Below are positions 16,334-24,439 of a stretch of 64,000 nucleotides of DNA, one piece after another. The notes under the pieces were generated by a model that did not search any database, was not told the DNA's origin, and saw only the letters and a list, made by a program, of their open reading frames with translations. Position numbers and translations under genes: made by a program. Origin of the DNA: Desulforhopalus vacuolatus (GTDB lineage: Bacteria; Desulfobacterota; Desulfobulbia; Desulfobulbales; Desulfocapsaceae); NCBI RefSeq assembly GCF_016918505.1, contig NZ_JAFFPZ010000004.1, forward strand, positions 124,001-188,000, given 5' to 3'. How positions within the stretch are numbered: position 1 is the stretch's first letter; each line of letters begins with the position of its first letter.

Positions 16334-17529
16334 GCAGCGCTGCCCACATCGCGGTGCAGAGAGTGAAGAGACTCAATTATCCGGGCAGTGGAAAGCTGTT
16401 GCAGTTCAAGGTCAGATCCGATTGATTCCGACACACCTCCGGTCAGTTCTGGAAAAAGACACTCCTCACTGAGCAGAAGTTTCACCCGATCGGGAGATTT
16501 GGCAAAAGTTTTCAATCCATCCCCCACAGTCATCTTCCGGCCAGAAAGAAAATAAACAGAGGTATTGTCTTTAAACGTATCTGCAGCGGAGGCCAGCAAA
16601 ATATCGAGAGGGGGTGCCTCTGTCATGGTGGTATTCTTCTGCAGCATGGCTTGGGTCAAGTTTGAGATAAAGCTCATATTATCATTGCAGGAGAGCAGAT
16701 AACAGGTTCCCGAATCAATACTCATACCCTCATCCGCACGCAATACGCGTATACTGCAGATGGAATCGAGGTATTCAACAAAACTCTTTAAGTGATTGTC
16801 ATGCCCGCTCTCAACAAAACAGATAATGGAACCAGTAAAACTGTTGTCCAGGGAAGGCAGTATGGAGAGGAGATTGGAGAAAGAACCACAGCCGCCAATA
16901 AGAAAACTGACGAACAGCTCCTGGTGCACCTGCTCCCCGGCAGGAAGCGTATAGGTAATCTGGTCTCCACAGGATGAGCAGGTAAAATACTGCACAGACT
17001 TTCCAGGATCTATATCGACAATCTGACGATGACCACACTCTTCGCAGAAAAGCACCCACTGTTTTGTTTGCGGACCAGGGGTATCATATTCTTCCGGGAC
17101 CAACCTGGCAGCAAAGGGATCTCGGGCAAGAAGTACCATGTTCCCCGCTTTTTCCACCTTTTCCACCAGCAATTGCTTCTGCACGGAGAGATTGCTGCGC
17201 TGAAAGATAAAGTCTTTGTTAAAGAAATATACTGCACCGTTTTTCAAGGTATCAAAACAACGGGCTGTCCCCTCTTCTGTCAGGCTGGAAAACATGATTG
17301 TCGGGGTGGGACAATGGATCATGAAATGTTGCAAAGCAGTCATTCCATTCATAAGTGGCATCTCAAGATCCAGCAGGATGACATCCGGCTTCACTCGGAG
17401 GAGCATTTCAAGGGCCTCAATTCCATTGGAAGCCTCGCCTGCGATCTCAATGTTATCGCAATCTTCAAAGATATCCCCAAGGAATCTTCTGAATACGAGG
17501 GAATCATCAACTATCAAAATTTTAAGCAT
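16330..17529 (-). CDS. CheB-like response regulator with zinc ribbon and degenerate methylesterase domain
   Basis: A 399-residue protein. The receiver domain (1-120) has D8, D9, phospho-acceptor D54, S82 and K105. A linker carries a zinc ribbon with C162, C165, C184 and C187. Residues about 205-390 align by eye with the CheB methylesterase (FLIGGCGSFSNLLSILPSL in place of the IGASTGG block; ILLASAADTF for the DVLFxSAA block). The catalytic Ser position is Cys214 and the GMGSDG loop is replaced by GRKMTVGDG. It is probably not a working chemotaxis methylesterase. It lies between nadD and ung, with no chemotaxis gene nearby. Signalling input and output are unknown. Confidence 0.75.
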   Translation of the reverse strand: MLKILIVDDSLVFRRFLGDIFEDCDNIEIAGEASNGIEALEMLLRVKPDVILLDLEMPLMNGMTALQHFMIHCPTPTIMFSSLTEEGTARCFDTLKNGAVYFFNKDFIFQRSNLSVQKQLLVEKVEKAGNMVLLARDPFAARLVPEEYDTPGPQTKQWVLFCEECGHRQIVDIDPGKSVQYFTCSSCGDQITYTLPAGEQVHQELFVSFLIGGCGSFSNLLSILPSLDNSFTGSIICFVESGHDNHLKSFVEYLDSICSIRVLRADEGMSIDSGTCYLLSCNDNMSFISNLTQAMLQKNTTMTEAPPLDILLASAADTFKDNTSVYFLSGRKMTVGDGLKTFAKSPDRVKLLLSEECLFPELTGGVSESIGSDLELQQLSTARIIESLHSLHRDVGSAA

Positions 17530-17564
17530 AACATCTCTTCAACTTTCTTTTTAATGTTTCTCCG

Positions 17565-18248
17565 TCAATTCAGATACAACCCGTTTTCCCTGATGTAGGC
17601 AAGAACACGTCCGGCGAGAAATGACGAACTCAGTTCCTTTCCGCTTCCACCATCATGAACAGCCTCTTTTATATCACTTGAACTGATGAAGGGTGGTTCA
17701 CATCTGAGCATGAAAATATCTTTCTTCTGCGGATGACTCCAGTTCTTGTCGTTTTGCGTATAACCAAGCGTAGATATAAGTTTTTCCATCCGCGTATTAT
17801 CATATCCCGTTCGAGGTGAAATAACGATACTTACCCGTTTGAAAATCTCATTATATTCTTCCCAACCGGTTATTTCGAGAAATGCATCAACCCCAAGAAT
17901 AAAGAAAAATTCATCTTCTTCACGCTGCTGCAGGACACGCAGGGTATTGCAGGTATACGAAGGAGGAGGCAGCTCGCTTTCCAGTGTACTGATGACGAGT
18001 CTGTCAATCCGTGGATCATCTGTCCGGGAAGCCAGCGCCAGTCGAATCATGGCAAGGCGATGTTTCCAGCTGGTCGTTGTGCGTAATGTCTTATGCGGCG
18101 GGGTGGCAGCAGGCATTATCAACACTCTGTCGAGATTCAGTTCCGTCAGGGCCGCGAAAGCCACCGAAAGGTGACCGTTATGAAAGGGATCAAAGGTTCC
18201 CCCGTAGATGCCGCTGCGCCGACGTACACGCTGAGAATCGTCTGTCAC
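17565..18248 (-). CDS. nadD: Nicotinate-nucleotide adenylyltransferase
   Basis: A 227-residue enzyme forming nicotinate adenine dinucleotide from NaMN and ATP in NAD synthesis. Signatures: GGTFDPFHNGHLSVA near the N-terminus, PAATPPHK, and ISSSDIKEAV near the C-terminus (the ISSTxIR class). I take the GTG at 18248, two bases beyond the proA stop; an ATG at 18281 would overlap proA by 32 bp and has no RBS. Residues 1-11 before GIYGG are longer than usual under either choice. It is in the proB-proA-nadD run and is followed after 35 bp by the CheB-like gene. Confidence 0.92.
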   Translation of the reverse strand: MTDDSQRVRRRSGIYGGTFDPFHNGHLSVAFAALTELNLDRVLIMPAATPPHKTLRTTTSWKHRLAMIRLALASRTDDPRIDRLVISTLESELPPPSYTCNTLRVLQQREEDEFFFILGVDAFLEITGWEEYNEIFKRVSIVISPRTGYDNTRMEKLISTLGYTQNDKNWSHPQKKDIFMLRCEPPFISSSDIKEAVHDGGSGKELSSSFLAGRVLAYIRENGLYLN

Positions 18249-18249
18249 C

Positions 18250-19500
18250 TTATTGCCGAACCTGACCTGTGCCCATGACAATGAATTTACGGGTTGTCAA
18301 TTCCTCCAGCCCCATGGGTCCGTATGAATGAAGTTTGGTGGTGCTGATTCCTATCTCGGCACCGAGGCCAAGCTCTCCGCCATCGTTGAAGCGGGTAGAC
18401 GCATTAACCATTACAGCCGAGGCATCGATCTCCGAGAGGAAACGCTGCGCCATCTCATAATCTTCAGTCATAATGGCCTCGGTATGGTGTGAACCATATC
18501 GGTCAATATACGCCCTTGCCTCATCGTAATCAGCAACCACTTTGATACTGATTATCAGGGCGAGAAACTCTTTTCCCCAGTCAGACTCCACTGCTGGTAC
18601 AATCTTTTTGGAAAGCGTGCAGCTCTTCCTGCAGCCCCGGATCTCAACTCCGGCCTCAGCAAGCTTTTCAGCAATGCGGGGAACAAAACCGGCAGCCACC
18701 TTTTCGTGAATAAGCAGTCCTTCAAGGGTGTTGCAGGTCCCGGGACGCTGGGTCTTGGCGTTAAGGATGACTGGAATTGTTTTATCAATATCTGCTGCCT
18801 TGTCGACATAGAGATGACAGACACCCTTATAGTGTTTGAGAACTGGAATTCGCGAATTTTCCATAACGTTACGGATCAACCCTTCACCTCCCCGGGGAAT
18901 CACCAGATCAATATTATCCTCTTCATGGAGCAGGCGGGTGATAACGCTGCGGTCGGTGACGCCGACCACCTGTACAGCATCCCCGTTTATTCCCTGTTCC
19001 TCAAGAGCCCGCTTCAAGAGAGTGGCCAGGGCTCTGTTGGAATGAATTGCCTCAGAACCTCCCCGCAGGATTACGCCATTCCCCGTCTTCAGGCAGAGAG
19101 CGGCGGCATCCACAGTGACATTGGGACGGGATTCATAAATCATCATAATAACACCGAGGGGGATGCGCATTCGACCGACCAGCATGCCATTAGGCCGCCG
19201 TGTCATCTGATCAATGGAACCGACGGGGTCTTTGAGATTGACCAGCTCATGCAGTCCCTTCACCATAGAGGCGATGACATCATCAGAAAGCTCAAGCCGG
19301 TTGAGCATGGCATCGCTCATATCGGCGGCACGACCAGCCACAAGATCCTTCTGATTCTCCTGCTGCAGCCACGGTTTTTCCTGTTCCAGCAACTGAGCAA
19401 TCTGCAGTAATGCTGCATTTTTCCGTGTAGTAGAAAGTGTCGCAAGTTCCCGGGAAGCTTTTTTTGCCCGGGGAGCAATTTGATCAACCTGAATATCCAT
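18250..19500 (-). CDS. proA: Gamma-glutamyl phosphate reductase
   Basis: A 416-residue NADPH-dependent reductase, second step of proline synthesis, of the aldehyde dehydrogenase superfamily. Visible motifs: KTGNGVILRGGSEAIHSN (cofactor and substrate region), the catalytic Cys in QRPGTCNTLEGLL, and FNDGGELGLGAEIGISTTKLH near the C-terminus. The ATG at 19500 follows CTGGAGGATTCC, a good RBS, and gives the usual family length. proB lies 56 bp upstream, and the gap holds an R4 repeat remnant. Confidence 0.96.
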   Translation of the reverse strand: MDIQVDQIAPRAKKASRELATLSTTRKNAALLQIAQLLEQEKPWLQQENQKDLVAGRAADMSDAMLNRLELSDDVIASMVKGLHELVNLKDPVGSIDQMTRRPNGMLVGRMRIPLGVIMMIYESRPNVTVDAAALCLKTGNGVILRGGSEAIHSNRALATLLKRALEEQGINGDAVQVVGVTDRSVITRLLHEEDNIDLVIPRGGEGLIRNVMENSRIPVLKHYKGVCHLYVDKAADIDKTIPVILNAKTQRPGTCNTLEGLLIHEKVAAGFVPRIAEKLAEAGVEIRGCRKSCTLSKKIVPAVESDWGKEFLALIISIKVVADYDEARAYIDRYGSHHTEAIMTEDYEMAQRFLSEIDASAVMVNASTRFNDGGELGLGAEIGISTTKLHSYGPMGLEELTTRKFIVMGTGQVRQ

Positions 19501-19529
19501 GGAATCCTCCAGAAAATACTGCTGATAAG

Positions 19530-19557
19530 ATCGAATATGACCGAAATACAAGGTCCC
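19530..19557. repeat. R4 MITE remnant between proB and proA
   Basis: A short fragment (TCGAATATGACCGAAATACA then AAGGTCCC) matching the right end of R4. It ends at the proB stop codon (19557-19559). It may be a worn copy inserted inside a functional operon. Confidence 0.45.
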
Positions 19558-20702
19558 TAAAGCAGAACAAGATTATCACGATGCATTACCTCTACACGAT
19601 GATCGTCATCAAGGATGTCTCGAATCTCCGCACTGCGCCGCCCCTTAATTTTCCTCACCGTTGCGGAATTGTAGCCGGTAAGACCAACGGCAAAGACGTT
19701 ACCACTCTGATCTGCACACTGCACGGCATCTCCTTCAGAAAAATCGCCCGTCACATTAAGAATTCCCGAAGGCAGCAGAGATTTTCCGTGTTCACTGAGG
19801 GCTCTGCACGCTCCGGCGTCAAGGGTCAGGCATCCCTGCGGTTTCAAGACCCAGGCAATCCAGCGCTTGCGGCTCTGCATCTTTTCACTGTTGGGCATGA
19901 AAAAGGTACCGATCTCTTCCCCTTTAAAAATCCTCTGCAGCACATCCACCTCTTTCCCCGAAGCAATTATCGAACTGCCCCCGCCAGTCGCCACGGTCTG
20001 TGCCGCACGAACCTTGGTTATCATTCCTCCGGTACCCACTGTACTTTTACTGCTGCCGCACATTGCAAAAATTTTTGGAGTTACCTCGTGAACAAGCCGA
20101 ACCGGTTCCGCCTCCGGATGAAGTGATGGATTACTGTCAAAGAGACCGGCAACGTCAGTGAGACTGATATAAAGATCCGCCTCAAGCAGGTTGCAGATAA
20201 GAGCAGCAAGATTGTCATTATCACTGAATTTCAGTTCGCGGGTAGAAACAGTGTCGTTTTCATTGAGGATGGGAATGATTCCATTCTCAAGCAGGGTATG
20301 GATGGTATTGCGGACGTTGAGGTAGCGACTGCGGCTGGCAAGGTCAGAGTGAGTGAGGAGAATCTGGGCAATAATTTTGCCGTGAAGAGCAAAGGCTTCA
20401 GAGTAGTCATGCATCAGACCAGACTGTCCGACAGCGGCAAGGGCCTGTTTCTGACGCATGGAGAGAGGTTTTGACCCCGCAAAACGCATTTTACGGTTTC
20501 CGGCGGAAACAGCACCAGAGGTGACAAAAATTACCTCCCGGCCAGAATCCTGCAGAGAGGCAATGCCATGAGCCAGTCCCTTGATAACCTTCATATCAAG
20601 GCCGTCCTCGGCAGTGAGGACGGCACTGCCCGCCTTCACCACCACCCGTTTCGCGGCATTGAGAAGCGGTTGACGACGGGAGTAATTCTCTTCGTTGTCC
20701 AT
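19557..20702 (-). CDS. proB: Glutamate 5-kinase
   Basis: A 381-residue kinase for the first step of proline synthesis. An amino-acid kinase domain (KRVVVKAGSAVL at about 18-29, then NENDTVST and GTGGMITKV) is followed by a C-terminal PUA domain (from about 285; GILNVTGDFSEGDAVQ). PUA-bearing enzymes of this class are typically feedback-inhibited by proline. obg ends 14 bp upstream, so the genes are co-transcribed: obg-proB-proA-nadD. Confidence 0.96.
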   Translation of the reverse strand: MDNEENYSRRQPLLNAAKRVVVKAGSAVLTAEDGLDMKVIKGLAHGIASLQDSGREVIFVTSGAVSAGNRKMRFAGSKPLSMRQKQALAAVGQSGLMHDYSEAFALHGKIIAQILLTHSDLASRSRYLNVRNTIHTLLENGIIPILNENDTVSTRELKFSDNDNLAALICNLLEADLYISLTDVAGLFDSNPSLHPEAEPVRLVHEVTPKIFAMCGSSKSTVGTGGMITKVRAAQTVATGGGSSIIASGKEVDVLQRIFKGEEIGTFFMPNSEKMQSRKRWIAWVLKPQGCLTLDAGACRALSEHGKSLLPSGILNVTGDFSEGDAVQCADQSGNVFAVGLTGYNSATVRKIKGRRSAEIRDILDDDHRVEVMHRDNLVLL

Positions 20703-20716
20703 TCCTTACCTTTTTA

Positions 20717-21769
20717 TCATTCAGAGAGGTTCAAATCTGTCGGTGGATTTTCCTCTTTCTGTTTTTTCTGCTCTGCCAGTCGTTTGCTTTCAAGAGTTGT
20801 ACAGAGCAATTCCTTTAATTCTTCCAGACCCTCGCCTGTTTTTCCGGAGACCAGCAGTACGTTCAGGTTGAGAGGCTTGAAATAGCGCAGCAACTCCTCC
20901 TCAATCTCAGGAATCATTTGATCTTTCTTATTCAATACCAGTATCCGGGTACGTTCAGCAAGCTCATCTTTATAGAGTGCCAGCTCCCGAGAGATAATCT
21001 CATAATTTTCAATCGCCTTCTCATCGGACATGTCAAGAACATGCAGAAGGATGCTGGTGCGTTCCACATGCCGCAAAAATGTATCACCAAGACCCACGCC
21101 AAGGTGAGCTCCCTCGACAAGACCGGGGATATCCGCAATGATACAGGACGGATAATATTTGTAGTGCAGAACCCCGAGTTGAGGTTCAAGGGTCGTGAAA
21201 GGATAGGGAGCGATTTTCGGGTTGGCAGCGCTGAGTTTTGACAGGAGTGTCGATTTCCCGGCGTTGGGCAGCCCGACAAGACCGACGTCGGCAAGGAGTT
21301 TCAGCTCTATTCGCAGCCACTGCTCATCGCCGGGAGCTCCATTGGTTGACTGACGCGGGGTGCGGTTTGTTCCACTGGAAAAGTGAGGGTTGCCAAGTCC
21401 CCCTGCTCCACCATGGCCAATGACAAAACGGGCACCATCTTCAGAAAGGTCAACAATCACCTCACCCGTTTCATCATCCTTGATAATAGAACCGACCGGC
21501 ACTTTCACAAGGCAGTCTTTTCCACCCCTTCCGTGCATATCACTCCCTTTGCCATGTGCTCCCCGGTCCGCCTTGAAGTGGGACTTGAATTTAAAATCAA
21601 GCAAAGAGTTCAGAGCTGAGGTGGCAACAAGGATAACGTCGCCACCCCGGCCACCGTCACCACCGTTGGGGCCTCCCCTGGGGACGAACTTCTCCCTGCG
21701 GAAACTGACACAGCCGTTTCCACCATCGCCCGCTTTTACATAAAATTTTGCTTCATCAATAAACGACAT
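20717..21769 (-). CDS. obgE: GTPase Obg/CgtA
   Basis: A 350-residue ribosome-assembly GTPase. The glycine-rich Obg fold spans 1-158 (GDGGNGCVSFRREKFVPRGGP). The G domain has G1 GLPNAGKS, G3 DIPGLVEGAH and G4 NKKD. It ends soon after the G domain and so lacks the OCT domain of some homologues. The ATG at 21769 gives the normal MSFIDEAKFYVKAG start; a longer reading upstream would run into the rpmA terminator. The RBS is weak. It follows rplU-rpmA, the standard arrangement. Confidence 0.96.
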   Translation of the reverse strand: MSFIDEAKFYVKAGDGGNGCVSFRREKFVPRGGPNGGDGGRGGDVILVATSALNSLLDFKFKSHFKADRGAHGKGSDMHGRGGKDCLVKVPVGSIIKDDETGEVIVDLSEDGARFVIGHGGAGGLGNPHFSSGTNRTPRQSTNGAPGDEQWLRIELKLLADVGLVGLPNAGKSTLLSKLSAANPKIAPYPFTTLEPQLGVLHYKYYPSCIIADIPGLVEGAHLGVGLGDTFLRHVERTSILLHVLDMSDEKAIENYEIISRELALYKDELAERTRILVLNKKDQMIPEIEEELLRYFKPLNLNVLLVSGKTGEGLEELKELLCTTLESKRLAEQKKQKEENPPTDLNLSE

Positions 21770-21791
21770 GACCAACACCCGAAGGAAAAAT

Positions 21792-21825
21792 AAAAAAGCC
21801 CGGCCATCAAAAGTGATGACCGGGC
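21792..21825 (-). terminator. Terminator between rpmA and obgE
   Basis: On the minus strand a 12-pair stem (GCCCGGTCATCA/TGATGGCCGGGC with one G-U pair) and a four-base loop are followed by six U. It ends the rplU-rpmA transcript or attenuates reading into obgE, about 50 bp after rpmA. Confidence 0.85.
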
Positions 21826-21874
21826 AATACACTCACAAAGTATAAAAACTCTTCAGAGCTGAATAAATCGGCAA

Positions 21875-22132
21875 TTACGCAGCAGGATAAACACTGACAC
21901 GCTTTTTCTTTTTACCGAAATCCTCAAAGGTCACGACCCCATCAACAAGAGCGAACAAAGTGTAGTCCCTGCCACAGCCAACGTTGGTACCCGGATGAAT
22001 TTTAGTTCCGAGCTGACGAACCAGAATATTTCCAGATTTAACAACCTGACCACCAAAACGTTTTACTCCACGCCGCTGGCTGGCACTGTCGCGACCGTTT
22101 CTTGAACTTCCGCCTGCTTTCTTATGAGCCAT
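21875..22132 (-). CDS. rpmA: 50S ribosomal protein L27
   Basis: An 85-residue L27. It begins [16 protein letters not shown] and continues [11 protein letters not shown] and GTKIHPG, all family-typical. The N-terminal tail reaches the peptidyl-transferase centre. There is no Firmicutes-type cleavable N-terminal extension. It is separated from rplU by 200 bp containing an R4 element, which is unusual because the two genes are normally nearly adjacent. Confidence 0.98.
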   Translation of the reverse strand: MAHKKAGGSSRNGRDSASQRRGVKRFGGQVVKSGNILVRQLGTKIHPGTNVGCGRDYTLFALVDGVVTFEDFGKKKKRVSVYPAA

Positions 22133-22183
22133 AACTTACTCCTTCTTCCCGTCGACCAGCAGTCGACGCACGATTTATCTTGT

Positions 22184-22324
22184 GGGTATCTTGAATAACC
22201 AGTCTTTCGTCCATCTTCTTCGTTACAGTCAAAAATTTATCCTCGGAATATATCTCATATACCTGCGGTAAATTTCCTCCTGTGCCTCGAATATGAACGA
22301 AATACAAGATTTTTCAAGGTACCC
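22184..22324. mobile_element. R4 MITE-like element, complete copy of 141 bp, inside the rplU-rpmA operon
   Basis: Termini GGGTATCTTGAA and TTCAAGGTACCC. Its interior matches the 5123 element over TCTTTCGTCCATCTTCTTCG and CTCGAATATGAACGAAAT, and it carries about 40 bp more in the middle (ACCTGCGGTAAATTTCCTCC region). The right end lies eight bases from the rplU stop codon. It must be transcribed through to express rpmA, unless rpmA has its own promoter. Confidence 0.8.
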
Positions 22325-22332
22325 TTGTCTCT

Positions 22333-22644
22333 TTACAGAGAAATATTTTCAATTTTCAATGCGGTATAAGACTGTCTGTGGCCCTGCTTGAGGCGATAGC
22401 CTTTCCGTTTCTTTTTCTTGAAAACAATAATTTTCTTATCGCGTCCCTGCTCAGCAATTTTCGCAGTAACTTTCGCATTTTCAACAACAGGCTTCCCTAC
22501 AGTAACATTTTCACCGTCAGCGACGAGAAGAACATCGGCAAGATCAACAGAGTCACCAATATTGCCTTCAAGCTTTTCAACACGAAGTTGATCGCCACAG
22601 GCAACCTGATACTGTTTTCCACCGGTACGAATTATCGCATACAT
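22333..22644 (-). CDS. rplU: 50S ribosomal protein L21
   Basis: A 103-residue L21 starting MYAIIRTGGKQYQVACGDQL and ending with a KRKGYRLKQGHRQSYTALKI tail, the usual L21 signature. A well-formed promoter lies about 75 bp upstream. It is the first gene of the rplU-rpmA-(obgE) unit. Confidence 0.98.
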   Translation of the reverse strand: MYAIIRTGGKQYQVACGDQLRVEKLEGNIGDSVDLADVLLVADGENVTVGKPVVENAKVTAKIAEQGRDKKIIVFKKKKRKGYRLKQGHRQSYTALKIENISL

Positions 22645-22716
22645 ATTTAGACCTCATTTAAGTAACAGATCAGCGCTTTTTTCATTAAGCACAGTAAATA
22701 AATTCGAGAACCAAGA

Positions 22717-22745
22717 ATAAGAACAAAAACACACATTTCTGTCAA
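22717..22745 (-). promoter_or_regulatory. Sigma-70-type promoter of rplU-rpmA
   Basis: On the minus strand TTGACA (22740-22745) is separated by exactly 17 bp from TCTTAT (22717-22722). The -35 is perfect; the -10 matches TATAAT at four of six positions. The transcript would start about 65 bp before rplU. Confidence 0.6.
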
Positions 22746-22810
22746 GATAAATTCGTGAAATACTGAAAAAACAGAAAAAAACGTTCTTTGCTGGCACCTC
22801 TGTCGAGGGG

Positions 22811-23299
22811 TCAATTCCCGCTCTCAAGGCGTTCCTGTTCTCGTTTATGGCGGATGGCGCAGGCCTTCTCAAATGCAGTTTTTTTACCGTGCCTGTTTAT
22901 TGAGACAGATGTTTTACCCTGTTTCCCGAGCGGAGTCACCCAGCTTACCTCATAACGGGCAAGCTTTTCATTCAACCGCACACCGACAACTCCGGTACCG
23001 GAGTTGCTCACGGTAACGATATGCTTGTTGGTCCGGGTTTTACCGAGATTTTTCTCTGTCTTATTCCGCCAGCTGATTGCGGAGAGAAGGCTTGAATTGC
23101 GACCGCCACACTTTCGATCTGAAAAGAACTTTGAGTAGGTTTTCCCCACGAACCGCACTCTTACGTACCAGCCATGGGTCCTCTTGGAATCCTGATCTAT
23201 TCGTGCAATATCTTTATGCTTTTCTTTTACCCTTCTGTGCACTTTATTTTCTTTATTATTGCGCTTTCCCTCTAAAAAAACCTTAAGTTGTTGTTCCAC
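22811..23299 (-). CDS. Bacterial AP2-domain protein
   Basis: A 162-residue basic protein with two related segments. HGWYVRVRFVGKTYSKFFSD (about 42-61) opens an AP2/ERF-like three-strand sheet, and TGVVGVRLNEKLARYEVSWV (about 102-121) opens a second AP2 half, followed by a helix (TAFEKACAIRHKREQERLE). AP2 domains are plant-type DNA-binding folds also scattered through bacteria, phages and homing endonucleases. Here there is no nuclease domain, so a DNA-binding regulator is the simplest reading. The GTG at 23299 has a strong GGAGGGGAGGA RBS. It is flanked by repeat-bearing gaps, and the target is unknown. Confidence 0.65.
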   Translation of the reverse strand: MEQQLKVFLEGKRNNKENKVHRRVKEKHKDIARIDQDSKRTHGWYVRVRFVGKTYSKFFSDRKCGGRNSSLLSAISWRNKTEKNLGKTRTNKHIVTVSNSGTGVVGVRLNEKLARYEVSWVTPLGKQGKTSVSINRHGKKTAFEKACAIRHKREQERLESGN

Positions 23300-23809
23300 G
23301 CTTGTCCTCCCCTCCTTTTTATTATACCTTCGTGCTTCAAATCAAAATTGTTTCCCCGATACCCCGGAGTGGTTCTCCCGTCCCCCGGAGTGGATTCAGT
23401 TTACAGATCGAATGGCACTCAAAGCCTCTGCCGGAATAAGGCTTCGCAAATTATAGTGAGGTTTTCAGTCATGTTTTTCCGTCATCGGATGAACATGCAA
23501 TATCAAATTTATGCCTGTGGTAAACCTCCTCCTTTCCCTCGAAAATGAACGAATGCAGACTGTTTCAAGGTACCCATGCGCCGTATCGCCGCTTCATGCC
23601 GATACGTCTGGAACAAAGCGTTCACATTACAAAGAGCCAATCATACCGCTGGTAAAAAATTCATCAATCATTTTACAATGCGCAAAGAGCTTTCTGATTG
23701 GGGAAAAGCAAAAATAAAGAACGCCTCATCAAGGCGCCCTTTATCACATTGAAGCACTCATATCAGGATAAACCTGTAATTACAAAATGTTACAACTTCA
23801 GGAAAATTC
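23300..23809. other. Intergenic region between the AP2 gene and mazG
   Basis: A divergent gap of 510 bp with no credible gene. It holds a partial R4 element (23496-23575), a short duplicated CCCCGGAGTGG motif (around 23362 and 23379), and a CGCCT/AGGCG hairpin near 23722-23737. Promoters for both flanking genes should lie here, but none stands out. Confidence 0.6.
23496..23575. repeat. R4 MITE, right half
   Basis: It begins near ATATCAAATTTATGCCTGTG and ends TTTCAAGGTACCC. The interior TCGAAAATGAACGAATGCAG is a diverged version of the CTCGAATATGAACGAAAT block. No left terminus is present. Confidence 0.6.
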
Positions 23810-24208
23810 ATGCACAATACCGACATCTCTACATTAATTACGACAATTAACCGCCTTCGAGACGAGAAAGGCTGCCCGTGGGACCGCAAACAGACCACCC
23901 GGTCACTGGCAAAATACGTAAAGGCGGAAACAAAAGAACTGATCGAAGCCATCGAAAACCAGGATGCAGAAAACACCTGTGAAGAACTGGGCGATGTCTT
24001 TTATCTGATTCTAATGCTGAGCAGCATCGGCGAAGATGCGGGGAAATTTACCTTTGCCGACGTAGTCCAGGGAATTAACGAAAAGCTGATTCGTCGTCAT
24101 CCCCATGTTTTTGCCGGTACACCCTGGGAGAGCGAAGAGGATCTCGCTCGCCAGTGGGAGGAGATCAAAGCAATGGAAAAGTCTGCGAAGCAAAAAAACA
24201 AAGTATGA
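23810..24208 (+). CDS. mazG: MazG-family nucleotide pyrophosphohydrolase, single domain
   Basis: A 132-residue protein with one MazG domain. It opens with CPWDRKQTTRSLAKYVKAET and has the metal-binding EExxE...ExxD pattern (ETKELIEAIE, then CEELGD). HPHVF follows. E. coli MazG has two such domains, so this is the short type that hydrolyses NTPs to NMP plus pyrophosphate, with a proposed house-cleaning role. The RBS is CAGGA before the ATG at 23810. A strong promoter for the ribosomal operon follows directly after the stop codon. Confidence 0.88.
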   Translation: MHNTDISTLITTINRLRDEKGCPWDRKQTTRSLAKYVKAETKELIEAIENQDAENTCEELGDVFYLILMLSSIGEDAGKFTFADVVQGINEKLIRRHPHVFAGTPWESEEDLARQWEEIKAMEKSAKQKNKV

Positions 24209-24225
24209 AGTAAATTTTTTACAGG

Positions 24226-24254
24226 TTGACTTCACGCCTTTTTTTTCGTAAAAT
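24226..24254 (+). promoter_or_regulatory. Sigma-70-type promoter of rpsF-rpsR-rplI
   Basis: TTGACT (24226-24231), a 17-bp spacer rich in T, and TAAAAT (24249-24254). Each hexamer differs from consensus at one position. It directs transcription into a leader of about 180 nt ahead of rpsF. Confidence 0.75.
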
Positions 24255-24261
24255 TATTTGC

Positions 24262-24439
24262 TTTGTTTTCTAAGGTCGTCGTCCAATGGGATGGGTGATG
24301 ATTTTTGTTGCCTTTCCCTGACAACCTGTAACACCGCGATGGCCTCAGCCATCGCATCCTTCTTACTCTCTGCGATCAGGCATGAGAGCCACCAATGCGG
24401 AATCTCCGCAAAAATACATGAGTCCACGAGGAGGAAATC
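24262..24439 (+). promoter_or_regulatory. Leader of the rpsF operon with strong hairpin
   Basis: A long untranslated leader. It contains a perfect eight-pair hairpin GCGATGGC/GCCATCGC (24336-24355, loop CTCA) preceded by ACACC and followed by ATCCTTCTTAC. Autogenous leaders bound by S6:S18 are known upstream of rpsF in many bacteria and include a hairpin with a CCG-containing bulge. The ACACCG just 5-prime of this stem makes that plausible but not proven. Covariation analysis would decide. Confidence 0.35.

Noticed and set aside
22122-22307. Frame encoding HIRGTGGNLPQVYEIYSED across the R4 element
   Set aside because: The peptide is the translation of the R4 repeat; related fragments appear at 31.6 kb with frame breaks, so it is not under coding constraint.
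23713-23745. Hairpin CGCCT/AGGCG with T-rich flank as a terminator
   Set aside because: It would terminate minus-strand transcription where no upstream minus-strand gene exists; the five-pair stem is too short to support on its own.
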